A stretch of 15,070 nt of DNA from SYOC01 sp050185455 (GTDB lineage Bacteria > Desulfobacterota > Binatia > Bin18): positions 1-15,070 of the forward strand of contig JBFWZL010000097.1 in NCBI GenBank assembly GCA_050185455.1, given 5' to 3'. The position numbers were made by a program, and so were the translations under genes. Under the pieces are notes generated by a model. It searched no databases. It saw only the letters and a list, made by a program, of their open reading frames with translations, and was not told where the DNA came from. Shown piece by piece: positions 1 to 6,115 of this stretch; the first letter of the stretch is position 1, and each line of letters starts with the position of its first letter.

Positions 1-1
1 C

Positions 2-319
2 GGCGGGTGGATGGCTCCCTGGCTGGACCGGATGGATCGCCATTTCGAGGATAAAGCGCTCTTCAACGATTCCCCGCTGACTATGTCGCCTAGCGAATAT
101 TTCAAACGGCAGTGCTGGATTTCCTATGAACCGGTGGAAGGCAACCTGACCCATCTCGTGGATTACGTCGGCCCCCACAAAATTCTCTGGGCGACGGACT
201 ATCCACATCCGGATGGCTTTTTTCCCGGGGCTCCAGCGCAGATAGCGGAAAAGCTGCCAGAGAACCAGCGGCGTACGGTGCTGGCCGAGAGCGCCATGCA
301 GTTCTACAATTTGGCATAG
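2..319 (+). CDS. Amidohydrolase family 2 (Amidohydro_2) protein, C-terminal part only
   Basis: The frame is open to the window edge (Gly-Gly-Trp precede the first Met at position 11), so this is the end of a longer gene, not a complete protein. The visible ~105 residues read like the C-terminus of a metal-dependent amidohydrolase of the Amidohydro_2/ACMSD superfamily. A Trp-Leu-Asp-Arg-Met-Asp helix is followed later by ILWATDYPHPDG, in which the Asp of the ATDYPHPDG segment is the metal/active-site aspartate typical of the family. The terminal helix (ending AMQFYNLA) resembles the 'N-A-x-x-x-Y' end common to these TIM-barrel enzymes. Members hydrolyse or decarboxylate small cyclic or aromatic acids; the substrate cannot be told from this fragment. 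The next gene is 199 bp downstream on the same strand and belongs to another amidohydrolase family, so a shared catabolic role is possible but unproven. Confidence 0.8.
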   Translation, partial: GGWMAPWLDRMDRHFEDKALFNDSPLTMSPSEYFKRQCWISYEPVEGNLTHLVDYVGPHKILWATDYPHPDGFFPGAPAQIAEKLPENQRRTVLAESAMQFYNLA

Positions 320-430
320 TGTTGCGGCATGGCTCAATCGAACCAATTAGGACACTATTTGGATTGGGCCGTGCTCACTGGATCAACGGTTTGTACTTCG
401 TCGCGAAAACAGGGCATAAAATCAAGCAAG

Positions 431-445
431 TTGGTCCATAACCAA
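431..445. repeat. Short inverted repeat upstream of the D-aminoacylase-type gene
   Basis: TTGGT and ACCAA form a perfect 5 bp inverted repeat around a 5-base centre, 73 bases before the start codon at 519. It could be an operator half-site pair or a small hairpin. It has no following T-run, so it is not a terminator. Short repeats of this size also arise by chance. Confidence 0.2.
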
Positions 446-518
446 AAGAGCGGGAAAACAGCCGCGGACAGCGCCAACTTCCGCATCGTTCGCTGTCTCC
501 CGCCTAAAAGGAGGACAA

Positions 519-2228
519 ATGGCATACGATCTGATTATTCGCGGGGGGACCATCGTCGATGGCTCGGGTTTGCCGCGCTATCAAGCTGACGTCGGCATCA
601 AAGGCGGTCGCATCACTGCGCTAGGCAAAGTCAGCGGGCCTGCTGACGAAGTCATCGACGCGGAAGGACATGTCGTCGCGCCGGGTTTCATCGACGGCCA
701 CACCCATATGGATGCGCAGGTCTTTTGGGACCCCCTCGGTAGTTGCTCCTGCTGGCACGGCGTGACGTCGGTCGTCATGGGCAACTGCGGTTTCTCCCTA
801 GCCCCGTGCGCCGAGAAGGACAAGTTGCTGGTGATGCGGAATCTCGAGCGCGCCGAGGATATCTCGCCGCAGGCAATGGAGGCGGGCATCAAATGGTCGT
901 GGTCGAACTTTCGCGAATATCTGGACGCGGTCGATCGCCTGCCCAAGGGCATCAACTATACCGCGTATGTCGGTCACTCGGCCCTGCGCACCTACGCGAT
1001 GGGCGAGCGGGCGTTTAGCGACGAAGCAACCACCGACGATCTGGCCGCGATGCAACGCGAATTGCGTGACGCGCTCAAGGCGGGAGCCGCCGGTTTCAGC
1101 ACCTCACGCACGAGCGCGCATCAGACGCCCGACAATCGCCCGGTTGCCAGCCGGCTCGCGACATGGGACGAAGTGCGCGCGCTGGTTGGAGTGATGGGCG
1201 ACCTGAAGGCCGGGGTCTTCGAGATTGCACAAGAAGACGCCCCGACCCCTGAGCGGCTGCATAACTTCATTGATCGACTGAAGGCGCTCGCGATCGAGAG
1301 CAACGTGCCGACTACCTTCGGCGTCGTGCAGTTCCGCAAGCTGCCGCATGATTGGCGCGCCTTTTACCAGTGCGTGGACGATACCATCGCCGCGGGCGGC
1401 AAAATGCTGATCCAAGGCACCAGCCGATGGATCAGCACCCTGCTGTCCTTCGAGAGCACGTTGCCCTTCGATCGTACTCCCGTGTGGAGCGATATGCGGA
1501 AGCGCCCGCTGGCTGAGCAGGAAGCAGCGCTGCGCAATCCCGACCTTCGCCGAGCGCTGCTGGAAGCCGCCCACGAATATATGAGCAAGCCGCAGCACTC
1601 CGTTGGCGCCGAGGCGCGCAAACCCGACTTCGGTTCACTCTTTGTGATGGACAAGCCGCTGCCGCCATATCGTTCGGTCGCGCAGCTCGCGCAGGAATCC
1701 GCCAAAGATCCCCTCGACGTCATGATTGACCTGTCGCTGGAGAAACATCTGAAGCAGTTCTTCATCCAGCCTCTTGTCAACGAAGACCAGGACGTGGTGC
1801 TGGCGATGATGCGGCATCCCCGATCGGTAGTGACTTTCTCCGACTCCGGCGCACATGTCTCGCAGATCATGGATTCGTCGATCCAGACCCATCTGCTGGG
1901 CTATTGGGTGCGCGAGCGTCAAGCGCTGACGTTGGAGCAGGCAGTCCGCAAGATGACCTACGACCTCGCGTCATTTTGGGGCTTGCAGGGACGCGGACTG
2001 CTGCGTGAGGGTAATTTTGCCGACGTGGTGATTTTCGATCCAGAAAAGATCGCGCCGCAGATGCCGACCCTCGAACACGATCTGCCGGCAAGCGCCCGAC
2101 GGCTCAAGCAGAAGTCCGACGGGATCAAAGCGACGATCGTCAACGGCGAAGTCCTGATGCGCAACAACGAACACACCGGAGCATTACCAGGCAAGCTCCT
2201 TCGCGGTCCGTTGGCTCCCAGCGCATAG
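519..2228 (+). CDS. N-acyl-D-amino-acid deacylase (D-aminoacylase)-type amidohydrolase
   Basis: A 569-residue protein of the amidohydrolase superfamily, closest in layout to D-aminoacylases/N-acyl-D-amino-acid deacylases (Amidohydro_3). The N-terminal beta-sandwich begins DLIIRGGTIVDGSG. The metal-binding H61-T-H63 follows in GFIDGHTHMD. The GNCGFSLAP segment carries C90, which aligns with the metal-ligand Cys of D-aminoacylases. The C-terminal active-site Asp is D442 in VTFSDSGAHVS. The late FADVVIFDPEKI strand closes the sandwich, as in the family. Length is normal for the longer members (about 480-580 aa). Start chosen at 519 because AAAGGAGG lies at 507-514, four bases upstream. The likely reaction is hydrolysis of an N-acyl or cyclic amide bond in the cytoplasm. 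Many environmental homologues carry this annotation without a known substrate, so the family call is firm and the substrate is not. Confidence 0.88.
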   Translation: MAYDLIIRGGTIVDGSGLPRYQADVGIKGGRITALGKVSGPADEVIDAEGHVVAPGFIDGHTHMDAQVFWDPLGSCSCWHGVTSVVMGNCGFSLAPCAEKDKLLVMRNLERAEDISPQAMEAGIKWSWSNFREYLDAVDRLPKGINYTAYVGHSALRTYAMGERAFSDEATTDDLAAMQRELRDALKAGAAGFSTSRTSAHQTPDNRPVASRLATWDEVRALVGVMGDLKAGVFEIAQEDAPTPERLHNFIDRLKALAIESNVPTTFGVVQFRKLPHDWRAFYQCVDDTIAAGGKMLIQGTSRWISTLLSFESTLPFDRTPVWSDMRKRPLAEQEAALRNPDLRRALLEAAHEYMSKPQHSVGAEARKPDFGSLFVMDKPLPPYRSVAQLAQESAKDPLDVMIDLSLEKHLKQFFIQPLVNEDQDVVLAMMRHPRSVVTFSDSGAHVSQIMDSSIQTHLLGYWVRERQALTLEQAVRKMTYDLASFWGLQGRGLLREGNFADVVIFDPEKIAPQMPTLEHDLPASARRLKQKSDGIKATIVNGEVLMRNNEHTGALPGKLLRGPLAPSA

Positions 2229-2689
2229 CAGGGACACAACGGCACACCGTCTGCCGCGTACTGCTTCTCACGATCGGCTCTGGGGGACGGGGTCATCGGC
2301 CTCACCCCCAACCGGTTTCCACTAGGACCAGCAGGGGCATTTGCGCAGAAACCTACGCTTTTAAATTTCGATTGAAGCAATTTAGTGAAACAGGTTTCTG
2401 TCTGACTTGATTTTCTCCTTGATTTTTCGGGAGTTATTAACGGTTGCCAGAAAAATGGTCATTTTCAGCAGCGGTTTACTTCAATGAAAAGCACTGACAT
2501 TCCGATAAACTTTCGCACACTTTTTGTCTCCTAGAGAGGTTTTCTCTGGATCCGCGGCAGCCACGCGAGGGAGATGGGCTTCCTCTTCAAGACGGTCTGA
2601 CATGAATTTTCCCAATAAAATTAGGCCATTATGGCTTAACGTAGGTTTTCGCCCGGTTGATTGTCACGGCCCAAGAAGTAAAAAATTTA
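2229..2689. other. AT-rich intergenic region without a recognisable gene
   Basis: No supported coding frame was found here. Base composition drops in GC after about 2350 compared with the genes on both sides. It contains a weak TGGGGG/CCCCCA inverted repeat (2281-2286 and 2305-2310) just after the deacylase gene and the nested palindrome at 2346-2400. The remainder could hold the promoter of the downstream genes, but no convincing -35/-10 pair was found. Confidence 0.5.
2346..2400. repeat. 55 bp nested imperfect palindrome
   Basis: Outer arms CAGAAACCT (2346-2354) and AGGTTTCTG (2392-2400) are perfect 9 bp inverted repeats. Inner arms TAAATT (2362-2367) and AATTTA (2379-2384) are perfect 6 bp inverted repeats. 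Exactly seven unpaired bases lie between outer and inner arms on each side, and the central loop is 11 bases. This symmetry suggests a real hairpin or a dyad binding site rather than chance. It lies 118 bases after the deacylase stop codon, where the sequence turns AT-rich. There is no T-run directly after it, so a simple rho-independent terminator is not the obvious reading. A decayed mobile-element end or an operator are alternatives. Confidence 0.5.
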
Positions 2690-2887
2690 ATGAACCGAAC
2701 ACTTTCTCCCCAAACACCTCAATACATTCGAGAGGAATTGAGTCGCTATCTCCATCAAATCGATAAGTTATCGTGTGAGGCCCGCGCGGCACTTGATCGC
2801 GCGTCAGGTGCGGCGTCAGTTTGTGTGGTCAGGAAATACAAGTCCTTGCAACTCCAAGCCCTGTGTGCCACGATCGGGTATCTTTAA
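2690..2887 (+). CDS. Possible small protein upstream of the first CmcJ/NvfI-family gene
   Basis: A 65-residue frame beginning MNRTLSPQTPQYIREELSRY and ending 14 bases before the downstream start at 2902. A start further upstream at TTG 2657 would give 76 residues. The middle is rich in Glu, Arg, Leu and Ala in a helical pattern, with no signal peptide or transmembrane segment. I do not recognise a family. In favour: it has a coding-like amino-acid mix, lies in an otherwise empty gap and is closely spaced to the next gene, as in a two-gene operon. Against: the region before the ATG (AT-rich, GTAAAAAATTTA) has no clear ribosome binding site. It may be a real small gene, a leader peptide or a chance frame. 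Confidence 0.35.
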   Translation: MNRTLSPQTPQYIREELSRYLHQIDKLSCEARAALDRASGAASVCVVRKYKSLQLQALCATIGYL

Positions 2888-2889
2888 CT

Positions 2890-2895
2890 GGGAGG
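2890..2895 (+). promoter_or_regulatory. Ribosome binding site GGGAGG fixing the start at 2902
   Basis: GGGAGG lies six bases before ATG 2902. The reading frame continues upstream to 2821, but that extension has no ribosome binding site and overlaps the end of the small frame, so 2902 is preferred. The ATG at 2897 is in another frame and too close to the site. Confidence 0.75.
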
Positions 2896-2901
2896 CATGT
2901 T

Positions 2902-4179
2902 ATGGATCGGCTCAAAACCATTGAGAAACACGTTGCGGGGGTTACGGAGAGAGTTTCGTCGGCCTATGTGCCTCCCCTCCAACTCACAAAAGGGCAGCCA
3001 CCACCCATCGCTGCGAACGGTGGTTTATCCTACATGTCGTTCGATCGGGACGAGGATGCGGGAACGGTTGCGGCGACAGAGGCGGCGCTCCACCAGATTG
3101 CCGAGGGGGAAGGGCAGGCAGTTATTGATATGCTCGACAATGCTCCCCCCGGCCCCATCGAGACCAAGTGGGGCGTCGGGTTTCGGAGCTACGCGGAGTG
3201 CCTGGACTATATTCGGGCAAACAACATCCAAGCCCCTGAAGGCGGCGTCGCGCTGCCGTTGCGCTATACCATTTACGAGCAGCCATCTTACTCCATCGTC
3301 TCGTCCAACGTGCTCTGGCGGGACCCGGCGCGCGCGGCCGATGCCAAAGCGTTGCGCAAGGAAGAGCAGGACACCGGACGGCGCTGTCTCTATTTTCCGC
3401 AGGTGTTGCGCGACGCGCGCCGAATGAAGGAGTACTACCCAGGTCTCTCACCCAACAGCCCTGCGTGCATGGACAAGCTTGGCGTTGCGCTGGCGTACTG
3501 CGAGTCCAAGTGCAAGAACTTCTACGACGCGGCGGAGGTGGAGCGCGTGTTCTACCCGGAGATGGAGCAGCTCCTCTTGGCGTTTTTCCCGGATGCGACG
3601 GATGCACTCGTGTACAACCACGACGTGTTTAACAAGGATTACAAGGGCGACGTCAAGGAGGATCAGGCCAACAAGGATCCGGGGGTCAACACCTTCTATG
3701 CCAACATCGTGCACAATGACCTGAACGACAACAGCGGCCGCGTGCGCTGCCGCGAGCTGCTCACAAAGAACCTGCGGAACTTCGGGCGCGAGCAGCACTA
3801 CACGGAGGAGCAGGCCGACGCGAAGATGTCGCGGCGGTTCATGTCGATCAACCTCGCCAAGCCGATGGAAACCGTGCGCCAGAACCCCTTCGTGCTCTGC
3901 GCCTGGCCCTCTTTCGCCGACCAGCCGTACATCACTAACTACCGCATCTACGATGACCGCGTCGGCGAGACCACCCGCTTCACCTATCGCCCCGGCCACG
4001 AGTGGTACTGGTTTCCCCAGCAGAAGCCCACCGAGGTCTCGATGCTCAAGTGCTACGACTCTGTCACCGACGGCTCCGTCTCGCGCTGGTCTTTCCACTC
4101 CGCCTGCATAGACCCAACCGCGCCCGACGACGCTCCCTGCCGCAAGAACGTCGTGGTTCGAGCCTTTGTCTTCTTCTAA
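2902..4179 (+). CDS. CmcJ/NvfI-family putative non-haem iron oxygenase (copy 1, divergent)
   Basis: A 425-residue protein whose C-terminal half follows the CmcJ/NvfI/AsaB pattern (a family including cephamycin CmcJ and fungal 2-oxoglutarate-dependent NvfI). In order: VYNHD at 237-241; VHND with candidate iron ligands H271 and D273; YDDRVGE; PGHEWYWFPQ; an Lys-Cys-Tyr-Asp-Ser segment; then FHS with candidate third ligand H399, followed by R414 and R420 (H-x14-R-x5-R). Family members oxidise small molecules with Fe(II), usually with 2-oxoglutarate. Two points are odd. The usual Asn-Val-Trp-Arg-Pro segment is replaced by Asn-Leu-Ala-Lys-Pro, and an N-terminal ~200 residues extends beyond the copy at 7278. 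The facial triad is intact, so activity is plausible; the substrate is unknown. Family assignment is by motif comparison from memory and should be confirmed by profile search. Confidence 0.75.
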   Translation: MDRLKTIEKHVAGVTERVSSAYVPPLQLTKGQPPPIAANGGLSYMSFDRDEDAGTVAATEAALHQIAEGEGQAVIDMLDNAPPGPIETKWGVGFRSYAECLDYIRANNIQAPEGGVALPLRYTIYEQPSYSIVSSNVLWRDPARAADAKALRKEEQDTGRRCLYFPQVLRDARRMKEYYPGLSPNSPACMDKLGVALAYCESKCKNFYDAAEVERVFYPEMEQLLLAFFPDATDALVYNHDVFNKDYKGDVKEDQANKDPGVNTFYANIVHNDLNDNSGRVRCRELLTKNLRNFGREQHYTEEQADAKMSRRFMSINLAKPMETVRQNPFVLCAWPSFADQPYITNYRIYDDRVGETTRFTYRPGHEWYWFPQQKPTEVSMLKCYDSVTDGSVSRWSFHSACIDPTAPDDAPCRKNVVVRAFVFF

Positions 4180-4186
4180 GAAGACA
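4167..4186 (+). terminator. Inverted repeat spanning the stop codon of CmcJ/NvfI copy 1
   Basis: TGTCTTCTT (4167-4175) and AAGAAGACA (4178-4186) form a perfect 9 bp inverted repeat around only two bases. The TAA stop codon (4177-4179) lies in its centre. An RNA loop of two bases is too tight, so the innermost pairs must open. It sits directly before the hairpin at 4189-4219, and the tandem 7-mer AGAAGAC (4179-4192) links the two. Together they probably form the 3' end of the transcript. Confidence 0.4.
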
Positions 4187-4188
4187 GA

Positions 4189-4219
4189 AGACGCAGCGAG
4201 GAGAGAGAGAGCTGCGTCT
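4189..4219 (+). terminator. Probable transcription terminator hairpin after CmcJ/NvfI copy 1
   Basis: AGACGCAGC (4189-4197) and GCTGCGTCT (4211-4219) form a perfect 9 bp, GC-rich stem with a 13-base purine loop. A short T-rich stretch (GTCTTTTG) begins seven bases after the stem. It lies ten bases after the stop codon and faces a convergent gene. The displaced T-run makes it an imperfect intrinsic terminator, but position and stem strength fit. Confidence 0.5.
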
Positions 4220-4519
4220 GACCCCGTCTTTTGATTACCTGAATGCTGTCTACTGCGGGCCGAATCTTCGATAGCGCGCATTGCGATTCGATCATATTTC
4301 GAATTTCTTCGTTAAATAGCTTTTGATCGGCTCTGTCGCTCAAACCCATTGGGGCAAATATTAGAAAAACGAAGAACGTGGAGGCCTCCGCAATATGAAC
4401 CAGCGGGCGCATATGAACAGAAACTAGCGCTTAGCTATCCAATTTGCTGGACACCGAGCGAGGATGCCGAGATGGACCAGTCGTTCGACCTTGTCTCCGA
4501 TCTCCCACTGGAGTGAGAC
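4220..4519. other. Intergenic region between convergent genes, no gene seen
   Basis: This 300 bp gap separates the 3' ends of the copy 1 oxygenase (+) and the alcohol dehydrogenase (-). It contains a perfect 10 bp palindrome GGAGGCCTCC (4380-4389) and a CTGACCCC motif overlapping its left edge (4218-4225) that recurs at 5848-5855. The frames present show no recognisable protein. Confidence 0.4.
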
Positions 4520-5632
4520 TCACAGCAAGGGATTTAGCGAGACGGAGACCGCGATCTCGCCCGCCACGCGCCCAGCCAACGTCTGGATCGCGCGCTCGAG
4601 ATCGCTCAGCGCGAAGCTGTGGGTATGCATCTTCTCGAACGGGTACTTGCGTGATTCGATGAGCTTCACCGCGATCGCGAACGAGTCGAAGTCCGCGTTT
4701 TTAACCCCCCTAATCGTCAATTCCTTGGTGAATATCTGATCGTTCTTTAGGTCCGGAATCGCCGCCGCGGCGCCTTTCACTCCAGCGAGGATAATTGTTC
4801 CGCCCGGCCGCGCCATATTGACCGCCTGCGCAATCGGCGCCATCGTCTCGGCGGTGACATCAACCACCACATCTGCGCCCTCTCCGCGGGTTAATTCGCG
4901 CACCCGGCCAACGACGTCTTCGTCGGCATAGATGGTGGCGTCGGCGCCGAACTCCTCAGCGAGTTTGAGACGATGGGCGCTTTGCCGTCGCGCAATGACC
5001 GCGACATGCGCCGCGCCCGCCTCGCGTGCAGCAAGCGCGCAGGCGATACCGCGCTGCCCCGCGCCAAAGATCACTACAGTGTCGCCGACCCTGGTCCCAG
5101 GAACGCGATGGGCCCAGCTTACGCCCGCCGCGATCGGCTGATACAGGGCAGCCAGCTCCGCCGGCACCTCGGGTGCGATCTTGTGCAGCGCGACCTCGGG
5201 ATCGAGGTACATAAATTCCGCCATCCCGCCCCACAAGGCGGGTGCAATAGTGGTCGGGATGAAACCGCAAACGGAAATCTTCGCGCCCGGACGGCCCGTA
5301 CGGCAATTGCGCGAATCGCCGCGTTTGCACGCACGGCAATGACCGCATCCGCGCGTCGGCTCGACCGCGACGCGATCGCCGGCCTGGAGACCCCAACGCC
5401 GGGCGGCCTCGGCGCCGATTTCTTCAATGATGCCGATCGGTTCATGTCCGGGGATCATTGGCAAGCTCAGCAGTCCGTTGAGCTTGCCGTCATACTGATC
5501 CACGTCACTGCCACAAATGCCGCAAGCTTCGACTCGCATCAGCGCGTCGTCGGGGCCGATACACGGCAAGTCAAACTGCTGCATCTCGAATTGTTTGTCG
5601 CCAATTTGGACGACCGCTCGTGCTTTTGCCAT
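4520..5632 (-). CDS. Zinc-type medium-chain dehydrogenase/reductase (alcohol/polyol dehydrogenase)
   Basis: A 370-residue MDR enzyme of normal length. The catalytic domain has GICGSD with catalytic-zinc ligand C40, and GHE with H63-E64. The structural zinc lobe carries C96, C99, C102 and C110. The Rossmann fold follows with glycine motif GAGQRG at 190-195. Beta-strand 2 ends VAVIA-R215-R216 rather than in the acidic residue typical of NAD users, which hints at NADP(H). The usual Glu of the 'E-P' segment near the catalytic zinc is Gln (Q165 in YQPIAAG). This is a known but less common variation that may alter zinc coordination. It oxidises a secondary alcohol or polyol, or reduces a ketone. 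Start chosen at 5632 because an in-frame stop lies three codons upstream. No Shine-Dalgarno site precedes it, so translation may be weak or leaderless. It is transcribed against its neighbours and is probably monocistronic. Confidence 0.88.
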   Translation of the reverse strand: MAKARAVVQIGDKQFEMQQFDLPCIGPDDALMRVEACGICGSDVDQYDGKLNGLLSLPMIPGHEPIGIIEEIGAEAARRWGLQAGDRVAVEPTRGCGHCRACKRGDSRNCRTGRPGAKISVCGFIPTTIAPALWGGMAEFMYLDPEVALHKIAPEVPAELAALYQPIAAGVSWAHRVPGTRVGDTVVIFGAGQRGIACALAAREAGAAHVAVIARRQSAHRLKLAEEFGADATIYADEDVVGRVRELTRGEGADVVVDVTAETMAPIAQAVNMARPGGTIILAGVKGAAAAIPDLKNDQIFTKELTIRGVKNADFDSFAIAVKLIESRKYPFEKMHTHSFALSDLERAIQTLAGRVAGEIAVSVSLNPLL

Positions 5633-5733
5633 GCTGATTCATCAGCCATCCACCGGCTTTACCAATGGAATGGTCCTTTTCTGTCCCGCACCCTATAATG
5701 TTTTTTTGCAATGCGGTAGTGGGAAACAACAAA

Positions 5734-5781
5734 GCAACCCCGAGCTCGGGATTAAATAATATGCCCCTGGGGTTGCGGCAT
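5734..5781. repeat. Cluster of overlapping inverted repeats upstream of the alcohol dehydrogenase
   Basis: GCAACCCC (5734-5741) pairs perfectly with GGGGTTGC (5769-5776). The perfect 12 bp palindrome CCCGAGCTCGGG lies at 5739-5750 and overlaps the left arm. ATGCC (5761-5765) pairs with GGCAT (5777-5781). These folds are mutually exclusive, like alternative structures. The cluster lies about 100 bp upstream of the divergent dehydrogenase start and 100 bp before the IS6 scar. It may be an operator region or a relic of a mobile-element end. Confidence 0.35.
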
Positions 5782-5878
5782 AGAGGGCATGAATGCGCTG
5801 TGACTCGATTGAGACAGTGAGCATTGATCAATTACTAAAGTAAAGACCTGACCCCTAAGTTCCACAATCTTCTTCATA

Positions 5879-5900
5879 GGTTTTGCCGCAACTTTTAACT
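5879..5900 (+). repeat. Candidate left terminal repeat of a decayed IS6-type element
   Basis: The sequence starting GGTTTTGCCGCAACTTTTAA resembles the G-G-x-x-x-T-G-x-x-G-C-A-A start of IS6-family terminal repeats. It lies 78 bases before the transposase fragment's ATG, close to the usual distance in this family. The match is by eye only, and no right-hand partner was found. Confidence 0.3.
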
Positions 5901-5956
5901 TAAAGGGTGTTTCGTTATGCTTCTTCACTGAACATGGGAGGAGGAGGGAAGGCGAC

Positions 5957-6104
5957 ATGATCGACTTTAAGAGGAGTCAATTCGAACGGGAGATCATCCT
6001 GCTGGGGCGTGCGATGGTACGTAGCATATTCCGTTGCGTACCGGCAGTTAGAGAAAATGATGGACCAGCGGGAGCATCAGCGTAAGAGTTTGCAGTTTGA
6101 GTAG
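5957..6104 (+). pseudogene. IS6-family transposase, N-terminal fragment with frameshift
   Basis: From ATG 5957 the frame reads IDFKRSQFEREIILLG. At about 6007-6009 the homologous reading moves to the +1 frame and continues VRWYVAYSVAYRQLEKMM, then reaches TAG at 6102-6104. Joined, these give the conserved start of IS6-family DDE transposases (F-K-G-R-x-F-x-x-x-I-I-L-x-x-V-R-W-Y-x-x-Y-x-x-S-Y-R-x-L-E-x-M). Only about 48 of the usual 220-240 residues remain; the whole DDE catalytic domain is missing. A purine-rich ribosome site (GGAGGAGGGA) still precedes the ATG. The fragment ends a few bases before the ribosome site of the hydrolase gene at 6116, so the element's loss created that gene's present upstream region. 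It cannot encode an active transposase. Confidence 0.75.
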
Positions 6105-6115
6105 CGGAGGAAATT

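Noticed and set aside
329..589. 86-codon + strand frame overlapping the deacylase start
   Set aside because: It has no ribosome site or family likeness and overlaps the well-supported gene beginning at 519.
1104..1870. Overlapping - strand frames of 160-170 codons
   Set aside because: They lie inside the D-aminoacylase-type gene, whose + strand motifs are unambiguous; the antisense products are Ser/Arg/Ala-rich shadows.
2821..2901. N-terminal extension of the copy 1 oxygenase by 27 codons
   Set aside because: There is no ribosome site before 2821, while GGGAGG is well placed before ATG 2902.
3448..4281. 277-codon open frame on the - strand
   Set aside because: It lies antisense to the CmcJ/NvfI copy 1 gene, has a low-complexity Val/Leu/Ala/Arg composition from GC-rich codon shadowing and matches no family.
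4176..4412. 78-codon - strand frame between the convergent genes
   Set aside because: It ends inside the terminator hairpins, has no ribosome site support and matches no known family.
5694..5699. TATAAT on the + strand upstream of the IS6 scar
   Set aside because: No acceptable -35 box lies 16-18 bases upstream and no gene starts nearby on that strand.
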